Position numbers and translations under genes: made by a program
Notes under the pieces: model-generated
The model's input: only the letters and a program-made list of their open reading frames with translations
Database searches by the model: none
Told to the model about the DNA's origin: nothing
Shown here: piece by piece, positions 41,793-54,155 of the stretch
Numbering within the stretch: the first letter of the stretch is position 1
Layout: each line of letters opens with the position of its first letter
From: Spinacia oleracea
Lineage: Eukaryota; Streptophyta; Magnoliopsida; Caryophyllales; Amaranthaceae
Assembly: GCF_020520425.1 (NCBI RefSeq)
Contig: NC_079488.1
Location: 2,271,747 to 2,335,746 of the forward strand
Reading direction: 5' to 3'
Length of the DNA: 64,000 bases

Positions 41793-41970
41793 GTAGTTTT
41801 TTTTGGTGTTAGCACTCGGTTCACCCTTAGGGCTAATCCGGATTCGGGCGAGTTCTGGGTGGATAGGTTCCAGTCCCCTCCCAATTATTGTTTGTTGTTG
41901 TGGGGGATCGAACACGGGTCCTCCCTATCAAGTGTAGCCTCAATCACCACTGAACCAACAAAGAATTGGT
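41793..41970 (-). mobile_element. tRNA-derived SINE
   Basis: On the minus strand: TTGGTTCAGTGGTGATTGAGG (A-box region), then GTGTTCGATCCCCC (B-box), then GGGGACTGGAACCTATCC and a body ending in an A-run (T-run at 41,798-41,805). These pol III promoter boxes and the tail define a SINE. The Au-like start is noted, but the family is not proven. Confidence 0.8.
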
Positions 41971-42424
41971 TGATTTTCGATAACTCAATATCTTTAATGC
42001 CTGGTGTTAGCAATTGAAATCTGATCTTCATCTTGACGTTGTTGATCTTTAACCAGTAATATTTTTCCCTCATATACATAGATTTACAAAATAACCTAAG
42101 AAACAAATTTTCTCAAAGCAAAATAAAAGCCCTATTTTTCAAGGGAGAAAAAGTCCTAGCACAAAGAAGAAGCATTACTATAACCTAAAGACACACAAAA
42201 ATAAAGGTGTAAACCAACAAAATAACAAAGATTGAGGATTTCCACCGATAAAAATCGATGAAAGCCCCTTCAAAATTCACTAAAAGAGGTTAGGGTTTGA
42301 GAGGGAGAGAGGAAGAGGAGAAGCGGCGTCGAAAAGCGACTACATATACAATTGCTAATAATGGGAAAGATTATGCTGAATATTTGCTTTGACTACCCAC
42401 ATGATAGATTATGATATACCCACA
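41971..42424 (-). other. 5'-UTR-like sequence on the minus strand
   Basis: Read on the minus strand, CT-rich sequence with CAAACCCTAACC (near 42,295) leads into intron-like DNA and a short frame (41,885-42,106). It resembles the 5' end of a captured host transcript, but no protein family is recognised. Confidence 0.3.
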
Positions 42425-43180
42425 TCTATTACTATATATTAAAAGAGACACCAGGAATGACACGTGTCACTTCTTGGTGAAAAATTTTCCCGCCAAAAAT
42501 ACTTTCCTAAAAAGACATGCATATTTACTTTATTCTTTTTTTATTTTCTTTCCTTTTGTAATAAATGTTAATATGTGGAAAAAAAATATAGGATCATGGA
42601 ATATGCCATTATTAGAAAATTTTGGGAATATTTTAGTCAAACTGTCATATCCATAATAGAAAATATTCTTACTCGATATTTTGGTCAAATTAGCATATTA
42701 AATATATCAAATATTTTAGTTATATCATCATATTAAACATATAAAATACTTCCTCCATTTTTTATAATTGCACCATCTTGGTTTTAGCACTATTCACATA
42801 TTCTTATATAGTTATTTTTTGTGATTTATATGTAAGGAAAAATATATTCAAGTGGGATCTTGTTAGATTCGTCTCCAAATATACTTTAAAATTATCAAAT
42901 TTTTATATTTTTTTAAAATGTATAATGAGAGATACTAGTGGTTAAAATAGTGCATTGGCAAGCGTGAAATCCAAGATGGTGCAATTAAAAAAAATGGAGG
43001 AAGTATATAATACGTAGTAGGTTAAAATTGTATATAATTATATGATTAAATGAGTACATTTGAGATTATTAATTTCGCAATAGATTTAAGGGATAAATAA
43101 TTTAATTAAAAAATATTAAGTAAAAAATATGGTCAAATAATAATTTTTAAATATCCGTGCGTGCACGGGACCTAATCTAG
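42425..43180 (+). mobile_element. Non-autonomous Helitron carrying a MITE
   Basis: Starts A|TCTATTACTATATATTAAAAG and ends with hairpin CCGTGCGTGCACGG, then CTAATCTAG|T. A Stowaway-like MITE fills 42,747-43,005. The bases on both sides (GATAGATTATGATATA) are alike, so the insertion site itself may be a small repeat. Confidence 0.82.
42747..43005. mobile_element. Stowaway-type MITE nested in the Helitron
   Basis: Inverted ends TACTTCCTCCATTTTTTATA and at the right TTAAAAAAAATGGAGGAAGTA, followed inward by ATTGCACCATCTTGG on both arms. 259 bp including TA. Confidence 0.88.
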
Positions 43181-43259
43181 TGATAGATTATGATATAGTT
43201 ATGTAGGAGGTTTAATGCATGATTTTCATTGATGAATAAAGTCAATACAAGTGTTAACA

Positions 43260-43330
43260 TCTATATATTATATTAAAAGAGAGAAAATCAATGTGGTGAT
43301 GACAAATGTCACTCATTGATTCGCCTCTCT
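43260..43330 (+). mobile_element. Helitron 5' end, 3' end not found
   Basis: A|TCTATATATTATATTAAAAG followed by GTGGTGATGACAAATGTCAC. No hairpin plus CTRR end was seen before the LTR fragments at 44.4 kb. 43,331-43,741 is AT-rich with nothing recognised. Confidence 0.5.
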
Positions 43331-43741
43331 TTTTAACTAAAAAAAAGTTAAATAATTTTTTTTTTGAGGGAATTAGAATATTTTATTTCAGGAAATGTAA
43401 TATTTATTTTGATTACAAATCCTAAAGATTTTGTTGATAATATACATTCTAAAAACATTTTCCGGCAAACAAATCAGTTATATATACGGAATATATATTT
43501 CAGTTCATTATCATATTACGAAATATGTTTTAGCTTATAGTTCAATATCATATTAAGAAGTATGTTTTCAAAGTACGATTTATGGAATTATTCTCTACAA
43601 TTTAAAGAAATAATTTACAAACTCTTCCCACTGTAATACCACCACCCAAACCAATGCAAATCGATCTATAACATCAAAAACAAAAAAGTAATTCAATACC
43701 AACAATGTCAATAATCCATAAAAGAGCTCCAGTGTTCAACA

Positions 43742-44215
43742 TTAAACAACATGAGGAACAACCGAACAAGGTTGAAAGAAAAGTTGGTTATTTTTATTAA
43801 GCGGCATAACGCCTGTTTAATAGAATCAAACAACTAAGACACTATTTCTTTTTAATAGCGTTTGTTTAATAGAATTAAACAACAAAAAGTATTGCATACT
43901 AATTATTTACGTTCAAGTAAATTTGAAATTTCTAAACTATTGTGCAAATAGTTTGTCGTATCTAAATAGATTAAACAACACGAGGAACAACTGAACAAGG
44001 TTGAAAGATAAGTTGGTTATTTTTATTGATAGTGGCATAGCGCCTGTTTAATAGAATCAAACAACTAAAACACTATTTCTTTTTAATAGCGTCTGTTTAA
44101 TAGAATCAAACAACAAAAAAATATTGCATACTAATTATTTACATTCAAGTAAATTTGAATGAAATACTTAGTAACTAAATTATTGCACAAATATTTTGTC
44201 GTATCTAAATAGATT
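43742..44215. repeat. About 230 bp tandem duplication
   Basis: TTAAACAACAYGAGGAACAA starts both units (43,742 and 43,971), which run in parallel to GTATCTAAATAGATTA. Each unit contains smaller repeats of CCTGTTTAATAGAATCAAAC. Noncoding. Confidence 0.85.
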
Positions 44216-44366
44216 ATAACAAAATATCAATATTGCAAATCTTGTGCATAAATATAAATTTATTTGTCGTATTTAAGGAAAAATATGCACCTGAAATATA
44301 TTGTTGGTTGTTATAAATCGTAAATATTCTTTTGATATTGAGCAAAAAAAAGAAGCAGGTATAATT

Positions 44367-44978
44367 GTCAGCACCATGTATACCTTATAGAATAACTATA
44401 AGGAACAAGAGTAATAATATTTGCTTGCTAGAGAATAAATGTGATTAGTAGGACAATATTGATTGGACCTACAACTAAAATATATTAATCCTATAAGTTC
44501 ACACATATAAGCACTAATTGGAATGGGCCCAAAAGGCCCTATGGCAACCGGTCTATTAAGGGAAAGCATGTTGGGCTTTGTTTTCTGTTAACCTAAAACT
44601 CTCACATTATAATAGTTATTATTTCAGGGATTCAGGAATAACGTTGATTCAATAGCTGACAAAAAGGAAAACACAAAAACCCTAACTCTCATTCTCTGAA
44701 ACGTCGTTCTTCCCAAACAAATCAAGAGATTGATCGTGATCGTTCTCTTCCGTACTAGCATACATGTGATTCAATTGGTGCTTGTGGACTAAGTAGAGGA
44801 GCAACAAGTGGGGCTCTCAGATCTTCAAAGCTTGCATACGAACGGGAGAACACGCTACAAAGGTGATTATTCTTTCGTCATAATCTGATCTATACTATTG
44901 TTATGCATGTGATCATGTGATAGATGTTAGGAAATTGTTTCCTGAAATTCCGCTTTATGCATCTATATAATCCTACAC
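44367..44978 (+). repeat. Probable copia LTR fragment, different family
   Basis: The layout is LTR-like: GGGCCCAAAAGGCCC, AAGCATGTTGGGC, a leader-like AACCCTAACTCTCATTCTC, and a T-rich end finishing CCTACA. There is no primer site after it and no target duplication, so it is a solo or truncated LTR. The left limit is uncertain. Confidence 0.45.
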
Positions 44979-45752
44979 GTGGTGGCTGACTTGCGCCGGA
45001 AGCAAGAAGAGGAGGAAGGAAAAGATGACAAGAACGAGAGGAAGAAACCAGCTGGAAGCGGGGCACGGTGGTGCGGCTGGCGGCTGGTTGTAGAGGCTCA
45101 GTTGTGTGGTAGTTGTTTGCTCTGGTCGTGGTGATGGCTGAATGCGCAGAAAGCAAGAAGGAAAAGGGGAACGCTGGCCGGAGGGCAGCAATGACAGCTA
45201 GTGTGCGGGTGGTCGGTTGATATGTGTGTTTTACATAGAGTTTTACCCCCGTCCCTTAGTACTTTTATGCATCAAATGAGCTCTTAGGAGCCGTTTTTAG
45301 TACTAATCTGTGTTATTGAGTGTGCCTTGAGTTTCAGGATTACTTAGTGAGAAATTGGTCTTCTTTGACCCGTTTCATGGTGATTTAGGACACTACACGA
45401 TCCCGAGGAAGTTCGGGACAACTGTCTTCGACTTTCGGGAGCCTTAGATGCTTACGGTTGAGCCCCGAAAGTTAGACTCAGTGATATGGGCGAAGGATGA
45501 TGACTTTTGCAAATCGCCCTTTGAGCGGAGGGCGAAATGAGAAGACCGCGCGAAGAAAAAGAAATCTGAAGTCTTCAACGCGCGCCCGATCGGGCGGGCT
45601 TCACCCGATCCGGACCGGGCAGGCAATCTGGGAGCTGCTCTGGGCATTTCACAACCGCCCTATCGGGCGGAATTTGGCCCGATCGGGCCAACTATCCGAC
45701 GTCAACCCCTGCTACTTTTTCGCGTTTTTTGTTTCCGATTTTCGGCTTTATT
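44979..45752. other. Repeat-derived DNA, source unclear
   Basis: A GC-rich segment (44,980-45,210) with offset frames, then 45,440-45,700 with repeated CCCGATCGGGC words, which I associate with plant gypsy elements. No gene supported. Confidence 0.4.
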
Positions 45753-47806
45753 TGTAATACCTCGTATTTTTCTATAATTATAAATATATTTTATTATATT
45801 TATAAAGCATTTCGTTGTATTTATAAAGTATTTTTATAAATTAATTCCATTTAATGAGAATTAAATGCTCTTTTATTTTTAATTAATTTAAATATTAATT
45901 ACTTCGAAAACCGCATTTTATTAAATAAATTCAATGAATTTATTTAATCGGGATTTGTTGGGTCGTATTTCGAAAACGAATTTAATTTAATTAAAGTCCA
46001 GTCGTTTTGTCTTGAGCAAACCCAACAAAGCTTGCATGGAGTAAACTTAAATGAGCCCGGTAATAAGCCCAACTCAAAATTACCCTAACCTAGCCCACAT
46101 GGGAGAGAAAACCTATAAATAGACCTCTTATCAAACCCTCACAAGAAAATTCAGCACTCTCTCTCTCTCCTCTCTTTCCTCTCCTTGCGGCACGCCCCAC
46201 ACCCCTCTCTTCTTCGTCCGTCTTTGCTTGCGTCCCAAGGCAGCCGTGCGCGCCCAGCCTCGTGCTCGCCCGCCCCGCAGCCGCAACGTAGCACGAGTGT
46301 GCCTGCGCGCTGTGTGGTCGTGCTCGCCCAGCTCGCCTGCTCGCTCTCCTTGTCCCGCCCCGCGTTGCGTCGCAGAACATCACCCCTGCTGTGTGTGCGC
46401 GTCTCGCCCTGTGCATGCACTAGCCTCGTCGCCCCTCTCGTCCCTTCGCGTGCGCGCGCCCCCTGCTGCTTGCGGTGCGTTGTTGTTGTTGCTTGTTGTG
46501 TCGCGTTGATCGGCGCACACACACACACAAACGATTAATCGTTGTGTGTGTGTTGTTCAATTGTTCAATCAAATTATGTTTTAAAAAACATTAAATTTCA
46601 GTTTTAAATTGTTTTAATTGTTGTGATTATTTTAAATATTTGGGTTATTTAAATTGATTAGAACGGTTATGAACACCGTATTGGCTTAGAGTTGTATTTT
46701 AATTAAAGAGATTAGTTTTGATGATTGAAATTATTATTTTCAGATTTAATAAGTTTATAAAGTGTTGATTTTTGAAGTCAAAACATGTTTTTATGACAAA
46801 CTATTATTAGGGTTTTGATTTCAATTAATTAAGCGATTGATTCACATAATTTAATGACAATTTAAATTATGGGAATCAATTTAAATTTTTAGATTGTTTA
46901 TAAGCTTTAAAAGGTCGATTTTTAATGGTTTAAAAGCTAAAAAGTCAATGTTTTTATGTTAGGACTTGAGTTGACTATTAAATTAACAATTAATGGATGA
47001 TTTCTAAATAAACTAAGAGTTTTAGAATCTTAAATAGTTGCTGGAAATTTAGTAAACATGGATAATGATTTAGTTTCTCCTTTTATTTATAGGAGTTGAT
47101 TTCTAGTGAGTCGTGATTCGCACAGTGGCCCCCGTGTTTAGGTATTCCAGGTACGTACGAGACTAGGGTGACCACCCATCCCTTGAGGACTTTGTGAAGT
47201 ATATTGAATGTGAATCATGTGAACTTATATGTTGTTGTGAATTCATGTTTGATGATTGGGAATGAATATGTTGTTATGAATTCATGTTTGATATTGAGAA
47301 CGAGCATGCTATTATTAATATTGAATCTATGTGAACGAGCATGTTATTAATTGAATTATGCTTTGTAGATTCTATTGAACTATCATGTTATGGACTTTTA
47401 TAATCGTTGAATTATGTCAATGATGTTGTTCAAGTTGGTTTGCATGTATGAGTATTGCGCATGCCAGTTGTTATTATTATTATGCTATAGTACAGAATGT
47501 CTAGCATAATTATTGAGCCAGTCGAATATTGCTAGTGAGCAATATATATTCTACCAAAGGGGTAGAATATGTTAGAGAGTCTATGTGAATTGAATTAAGG
47601 ACAATTCGTGCTAAGGGCACACCCCGCTTGTTAATAGGCAATGTCGGGTTATCTCAAACAGTGTTTTGAGAAGGAACAATGGGAGTAATTTCACTTGAGT
47701 CTATGTTTGATCACAAGTCCTAAATAAGTAAAATAATGAAGAGTCGTTGTTGAATTGTTTAATTGTTGAATTGTTTGTATGTTGTGTCTGGAGTAGAGTC
47801 TTGAGT
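45753..47806 (+). repeat. Truncated gypsy-type LTR
   Basis: Starts TGTAATACCTCG and continues AT-rich to a GC-rich block (46,180-46,530), then a conserved-looking stretch (GATTCGCACAGTGGCCCCCG, GGGTGACCACCCATCCC). It is cut off at 47,806 by LTR-C and has no internal region, so it is a remnant. The frames over the GC-rich block are compositional. Confidence 0.6.
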
Positions 47807-48138
47807 TGAAGGAAATAATGCCCTTGGTCCAAGTATGCATTTAATGGTAAGTCTAATAAATGCGGTTCAGTATTAATTATACAAGTTAATAAATACAGTG
47901 AGATCAAGTGAACTGTATGCCTAGCTAGAGGCCGCTTCAGTTCAAGTGGATTAATGATATTCATCCACAACTTACTCTTGACTGAACCCGTAAGGTCACA
48001 CAAATAGTACGTAAACGGATCAAGTATTTAATGGTATTAAATACTCCATTTATGAATATTCGGAATCGACGGATCTTGGTTTCAGTGGGAGCTGAGATCG
48101 TCAAAGGCAAATAGTGAATACTCCGGAAACGATGATAT
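47807..48138 (+). repeat. LTR-C, first 332 bp of a copia LTR
   Basis: Matches LTR-A from its first base (TGAAGGAAATAATGCCC) to CGATGATAT, then stops where the inverted LTR-D begins. The rest of this LTR is not in the window. It inserted into the gypsy-type LTR to its left. Confidence 0.9.
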
Positions 48139-49453
48139 TGATAGGTTATGATACATATGAAGAACATAAATCATGCGGAAAAACCTTAATGCCAGGAATC
48201 ATATTAATTGCACATAATCATATAATTAGTATAGAATGCATACACTTTGTAGTGTGCCCTCCCTAGCAGCGCCCGAACTGAACAAGAACAAGTCTTTAGG
48301 ACTCCAAGTGTCGTCCTTCCATAGAAAGTCCACAGCACGTCCGGATCCGCCTTAAGCTTGACCAACTAGAATCGCCCTTAAGGTTCTTAGAATTTTCGGC
48401 TATTAGGGTGCAAGTGCTTGGCTGATTTTTTGCTTAAAAATCCTACCTTTGAATACTTGAATTCGTGTCCATAAATTGTGAACCTAGGCACCTATTTATA
48501 GAGTCATGGAAAAGGATTTAGAATCCTATTAGGATACCAATTTGTTTTAATTAGAATCTCATTAAAACTCTATTAAACAAATTCTATCTTTATTAGGATT
48601 AGGATTTAATCATAGAACAAATTCCATTAGCTTTAGGATTCATATTGAACACAAGCGTTTGCACGAGCACGAGCACGAGCCGCACAGCCCGCGCAAGCCT
48701 TGCGGCCCACGCGAGCAGCACAACCCGCAACCCACGAGCTCGCGCGCGCGCCATGGCCTTGCTGGGCCTGGCGAGGATTTGGAAGCTATGTGTTGGGCGC
48801 TTGGCTTGCTGGACGCGGGCCTGGCTTCGTGCTGGGCCTTGGTCTAGCAAGTCTCGTCCGATGCTAATTCGTACGATGCGCTTCCGATTAAATTCCCGAT
48901 TCCGGAATTCATTTCCGATACGAACAATATTTAACATTTTCGATTCCGGAATTAATTTCCGTTTCGAACAAATATTTAATATTTCCATTTCCGGAATTAT
49001 TTTCCGATTCCGATAATATTTTCGATTCTGACAATATTTCCGTTTCCGGCAATATTTTCGATTCCGGCAATATTTCCATTTCCGATAATATTTTCCGATA
49101 CGTACCATGTTTCCGTTTCCGGCAACATCTATGACTTGGATAATATTTATATTTCCGATACGATCCATATTTCCGTTTCTGGCAATATCATCGTTTCCGG
49201 AGTATTCATTTCTTGCCTTTGACGATCTCAGCTCCCACTGAAACCAAGATCCGTCGATTTCGAATATCCATAGATGGAGTATTTAATGCCATTAAATACT
49301 TGATCCGTTTACGTACTATTTGTGTGACCCTACGGGTTCAGTCAAGAGTAAGCTGTGGATTAATATCATTAATTCCACTTGAACTGAAGCGGCCTCTAGC
49401 TAGGCATTCAGCTCACTTGATCTCACTGAATTATTAACTTGTTAATTAATACT
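48139..49453 (-). repeat. LTR-D, 3' LTR of Copia-C, 5' edge deleted
   Basis: On the plus strand it begins TGATAGGTTATGATACATATG, the inverted LTR end. A GC block (48,655-48,870) and a CGGAAA array (48,890-49,200) follow. At about 49,453, TTAATTAATACTA joins AACTGATC of the internal region. The first roughly 55 bp of the LTR, the polypurine tract and over 100 bp of flanking internal DNA are gone. Confidence 0.88.
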
Positions 49454-50189
49454 AAACTGATCAAATAAACAGATAATCATAGCCTATGGTTCATCTGAGC
49501 ACGACCATGCATTTTACAGTTTCTAGCTCTCCGAGTGGCCTTGTACCACTTTCAGCATCTCATACCGATTTATGGGAGGACAATCCCAATCTTGCGATCT
49601 TGAGATTAGACTTCGTTTGATAGGTGATTACCTGAGCGTTGCCTTTATAGCCTCCTTTTACGGTGCGACGGTTGGTCAACGTCAAAGCAACCAGTTCTCA
49701 AACAAGTAATCTCAAATCACTCAGGTATTGAGGATTTAGTGTCTAATAATTTTAATGAAATTTACTTATGACAGATTCTCATCTCTTACAGTAAAGTTTC
49801 ATAGGTCTTGTCCGATACTAGTCTTCCCAAAGTAAGTATCTATGCAAATGATTATGACATTGCCATGTCCACATAGTTCAAGAAACAGAACTACTAGTCA
49901 TCTTGCATTCTAATCGTCTAACGTTTTCTATGCGTCCAATTTTATAGAAAACTCCGACTAGGGACCATTTTCAACCTTTGACATTCAAGTTCACTTGATA
50001 GACATTTCTTAGTCACAGGACTGGTCCTGACAGTCTATCTTGAATATATCGTCAAATTGAAGGGACTCATCATTTAATAAACCACAAATTAAATGGAAAA
50101 ATGAATTCTTTTCATTTATTGTGAATGATTAACCAATAATGTTTTACAAAGATTTAAACTCTAAAACTTTAAAACATTAAACAGAGACA
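49454..50189 (-). other. Copia-C 3' internal noncoding region
   Basis: Reverse-complement match to about 4,567-5,300 of Copia-A, with few differences. No gene. Confidence 0.85.
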
Positions 50190-53100
50190 TCAAAGCCATT
50201 CTCCAATATGCTTGATTCCCATAGCTGCAGTGTGCGAGTTGTGCTTCGCCTGCGGCAGAGGTTTAGTTAATAGATCTGATATGTTGTCATCAGTACCAAT
50301 TTTGCTTATCTCGACTTCTTTTATTTCAACGAACTCTCGTAGAAGGTGAAATCTACGAAGTACATGCTTGACTCTCTGGTGGTGTCTAGGCTCCTTTGCC
50401 TGTGCAATAGCTCCGTTATTGTCACAATACAGGGCTATTGGTCCTTTAATGGAGGGGACTACACCAAGTTCACCTATGAACTTCCTTAGCCATATAGCTT
50501 CTTTTGCTGCTTCATGTGCTGCAATGTACTCCGCTTCAGTTGTAGAATCCGCAATGGTGCTTTGCTTAGCACTTTTCCAGCTTACTGCTCCTCCGTTGAG
50601 GCAGAAGACAAACCCAGACTGTGATCTGAAATCATCTTTGTCGGTTTGGAAACTTGCGTCCGTATAGCCTTTAACAATTAATTCATCATCTCCACCATAG
50701 ACTAGGAAGTCATCTTTGTGCCTTTTCAGGTACTTCAGAATGTTCTTGGCAGCAGTCCAATGCGCCTCTCCTGGGTCTGACTGGTATCTGCTCGTAGCAC
50801 TGAGTGCGTACGCAACATCCGGGCGTGTACATATCATAGCATACATTATTGAACCAATCAATGATGCATATGGAATCCCTTTCATTCGTCTACGCTCATC
50901 AAGTGTTTTTGGGCACTGAGTCTTGCTTAGAGTCATTCCATGAGACATGGGTAGGTAGCCTCGCTTGGAGTCCGCCATCTTGAACCTATCAAGCACCTTA
51001 TTGATATAAGTGCTTTGACTAAGTCCAATCATCCTTTAAGATCTATCTCTGTAAATCTTGATGCCCAATATGTACTGTGCTTCCCCTAGATCCTTCATCG
51101 AAAAACATTTCCCAAGCCAAATCTTGACAGAGTTCAACATAGGAATGTCATTTCCGATAAGTAATATGTCGTCGACATATAATACTAGGAAAGCAATTTT
51201 GCTCCCACTGACCTTCTTGTATACACAAGATTCGTCTGCGTTCTTGATGAAACCAAAGTCACTGACTGCTTCATCAAAACGTATATTCCAGCTCCTGGAT
51301 GCCTGCTTCAATCCGTAGATTGACTTCTTTAGCTTGCATACCTTTTTAGCATTCTTTGGATCCTCAAAACCTTCAGGCTGTGTCATAAACACAGTTTCTG
51401 TTAAAACGCCGTTTAAGAAAGCAGTTTTGACATCCATCTGCCATATTTCGTAATCGTAATATGCAGCGATTGCTAACATTATCCGAATAGACTTTAGCAT
51501 TGCAACTGGTGAAAAGGTTTCATCGTAATCCACACCGTGGACTTGCCTGTAACCTTTTGCAACCAATCTAGCTTTGAAAACTTCAAGTTTCCCATCCTTG
51601 TCCTTTTTCAGTTTGAAAACCCATTTGCTTCCAATGGCTTGGTAGCCATCTGGCAAATCGACCAAATCCCATACTTGGTTTTCAGACATGGAGTCTAATT
51701 CAGATTGCATGGCTTCTTGCCATTGCTTGGAGCTAGGGCTCGTCATAGCTTGTTTGTAAGTCGCAGGTTCATCACTTTCAAGTAATAGAACGTCATAGCT
51801 CTCGTTCGTCAAAATACCTAAGTACCTTTCCGGTTGAGATCTATATCTTTGCGATCTACGCGGGGTAACATTTCTAGATTGACCATGATTCTCACCAGAT
51901 TCTTCTAAAGATCTCTGAGTTTCATCTTGAATGTCATCTTGAGCATTCTCTAGAGTTTGTTGTTCGACTCGAATTTCTTCGAGGTCTACTTTTCTCCCAC
52001 TTGTCATTTTGGAAATGTGATCTTTCTCCAAAAAGACACCATCTCGAGCAACAAATACCTTGTTCTCAGATGTATTGTAGAAGTAATACCCCTTTGTTTC
52101 CTTTGGATAGCCCACAAGGATACATTTGTCAGATTTTGGATGAAGTTTGTCTGAAATTAATCGTTTGACGTATACTTCACATCCCCAAATCTTAAGAAAA
52201 GACACATTTGGAGGCTTTCCAAACCATAATTCGTATGGAGTCTTTTCGACAGCTTTAGACGGAGCTCTATTTATAGTAAGTGCAGCTGTATTTAGTGCAT
52301 GTCCCCAAAATTCTAATGGAAGTTCGGCCTGACCCATCATTGACCTGACCATGTCTAGCAAGGTTCTGTTCCTCCGTTCCGACACACCGTTCCATTGTGG
52401 TGTTCCTGGAGGAGTCAATTCTGATAGAATTCCACATTCTTTCAGATGGTCATCAAATTCATAGCTCAGATATTCACCACCTCTATCAGACCGCTGTTCC
52501 TTAATCTTCTTGCCTAATTGATTCTCTACTTCACTCTGAAATTCCTTGAATTTGTCAAAGGATTCAGACTTATGCTTCATTAGGTAGACATAACCATACC
52601 TACTGAAGTCATCAGTGAAAGTGATAAAGTAGCTGAAACCACCTCTAGCATTTGTACTCATTGGTCCACATACATCTGTATGGATTAAACCCAATAGTTC
52701 ATTTGCTCTTTCTCCAACTTTAGAGAAAGGTTGCTTTGTCATTTTGCCAAGTAAACATGATTCGCATTTACCATAATCCTCTAAGTCAAATGGTTCTAGA
52801 ATTCTTTCCTTTTGAAGTCTTTCTAAGCGTTTCAAGTTTATATGGCCTAATCGACAATGCCACAGATAGGTGAGATCTGAATCATTCTTTTTGGCCTTTT
52901 TGGTATTTATGTTATATACTTGTTTGTCGTGATCTAATAAATAAAGTCCATTGACTAATCTAGCAGATCCATAAAACATCTCTTTAAAATAAAACGAACA
53001 ACTATTGTCTTTTATTAAAAAGGAAAATCCCTTAGCATCTAAGCAAGAAACTGAAATGATGTTTTTAGTAAGACTTGGAACATGGAAACATTCTTCCAGT

Positions 53101-54155
53101 TCCAAAACTAGCCCGGAGGGCAACGACAAAAAGTAAGTTCCTACAGCTAATGCAGCAATCCGTGCTCCATTTCCCACTCGTAGGTCGACTTCACCCTTGC
53201 TTAACTTTCTACTTCTTCTTAGTCCCTGTGGATTGGAACATAAGTGTGAGCCACAACCTGTATCTAATACCCAAGAAGTTGAATTAGCAAGTATACAGTC
53301 TATAACGAAAATACCTGAAGATGGAACGACTGTTCCGTTCTTCTGATCTTCCTTTAGCTTCAAGCAATCTCTCTTCCAATGCCCCTTCTTCTTGCAGTAG
53401 AAACATTCGGATTCAGAAGTGGGTTGACTTACCTTCCTCTTTACAGATTTGGCGCCAGTTTGCTTAGTTGGGCTGGCCTTGTCGCCACCTTTCTTAGCAT
53501 TCCTCTTCTTTCCAGATTTCTTGAACTTGCCCCCACGCACCATAAGCACATCCTGCTTATCACTTTTGAGCGTCTTTTCAGCGGTCTTCAGCATACCGTG
53601 AAGCTCAGTGAGCGTTTTGTCCAGACTATTCATACTGTAGTTCAGTTTGAACTGATCATACCCGCTATGAAGAGAATGGAGGATGGTGTCTATAGCCATT
53701 TCCTGAGAAAATTGCTGATCCAGCCGACTCATATTCTCAATGAGTCCAATCATTTTGAGAACATGTGGACTTACGGGCTCGCCTTTCTTAAGCTTGGTCT
53801 CAAGAATTTTCCTATGAGTCTCGAATCTTTCGACTCGAGCCAGATCTTGGAACATGTTCTTCAACTCACTGATGATTGTGAAAGCATCTGAGTTGATGAA
53901 CGTTTTCTGCAGATCCGCACTCATGGTGGCGAGCATTAGACATTTCACATCCTTGTTGGCATCAATCCAACGATTGAGGGTTGCCTGAGTGACCCCGTCG
54001 CCTGCGGCTTCGGGCATCGCCTCATCTAGGACATACTCCTTTTCTTCCTGCATAAGAACTATTTGCAAGTTCCTTTGCCAGTCAAGGAAGTTTTTCCCGT
54101 TCAACTTCTCCTTTTCGAGAATTGATCGAATGTTGAATGAATTGTTGTTTGCCAT
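50190..54155 (-). pseudogene. Copia-C gag-pol, interrupted by one stop
   Basis: Same length and domain order as the Copia-A polyprotein, starting at the same ATG. Codon 1,040, between reverse transcriptase and RNase H, is TAA (51,036-51,038). The frame continues unchanged for 280 codons to 50,190. Zinc knuckle, DTG protease, DD35E integrase and YVDD RT are intact. As it stands the product lacks RNase H. About 15-20 amino-acid differences from Copia-A are visible. Confidence 0.94.

Noticed and set aside
44367-44978. A complete solo LTR with target duplication
   Set aside because: No matching bases flank it and no primer site follows, so only a fragment is supported.
46185-46538. A gene in the GC-rich part of 46.1-46.5 kb
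   Set aside because: Frames overlap on both strands with Cys/Arg/Ala-rich products, and the block sits within a gypsy-type LTR.
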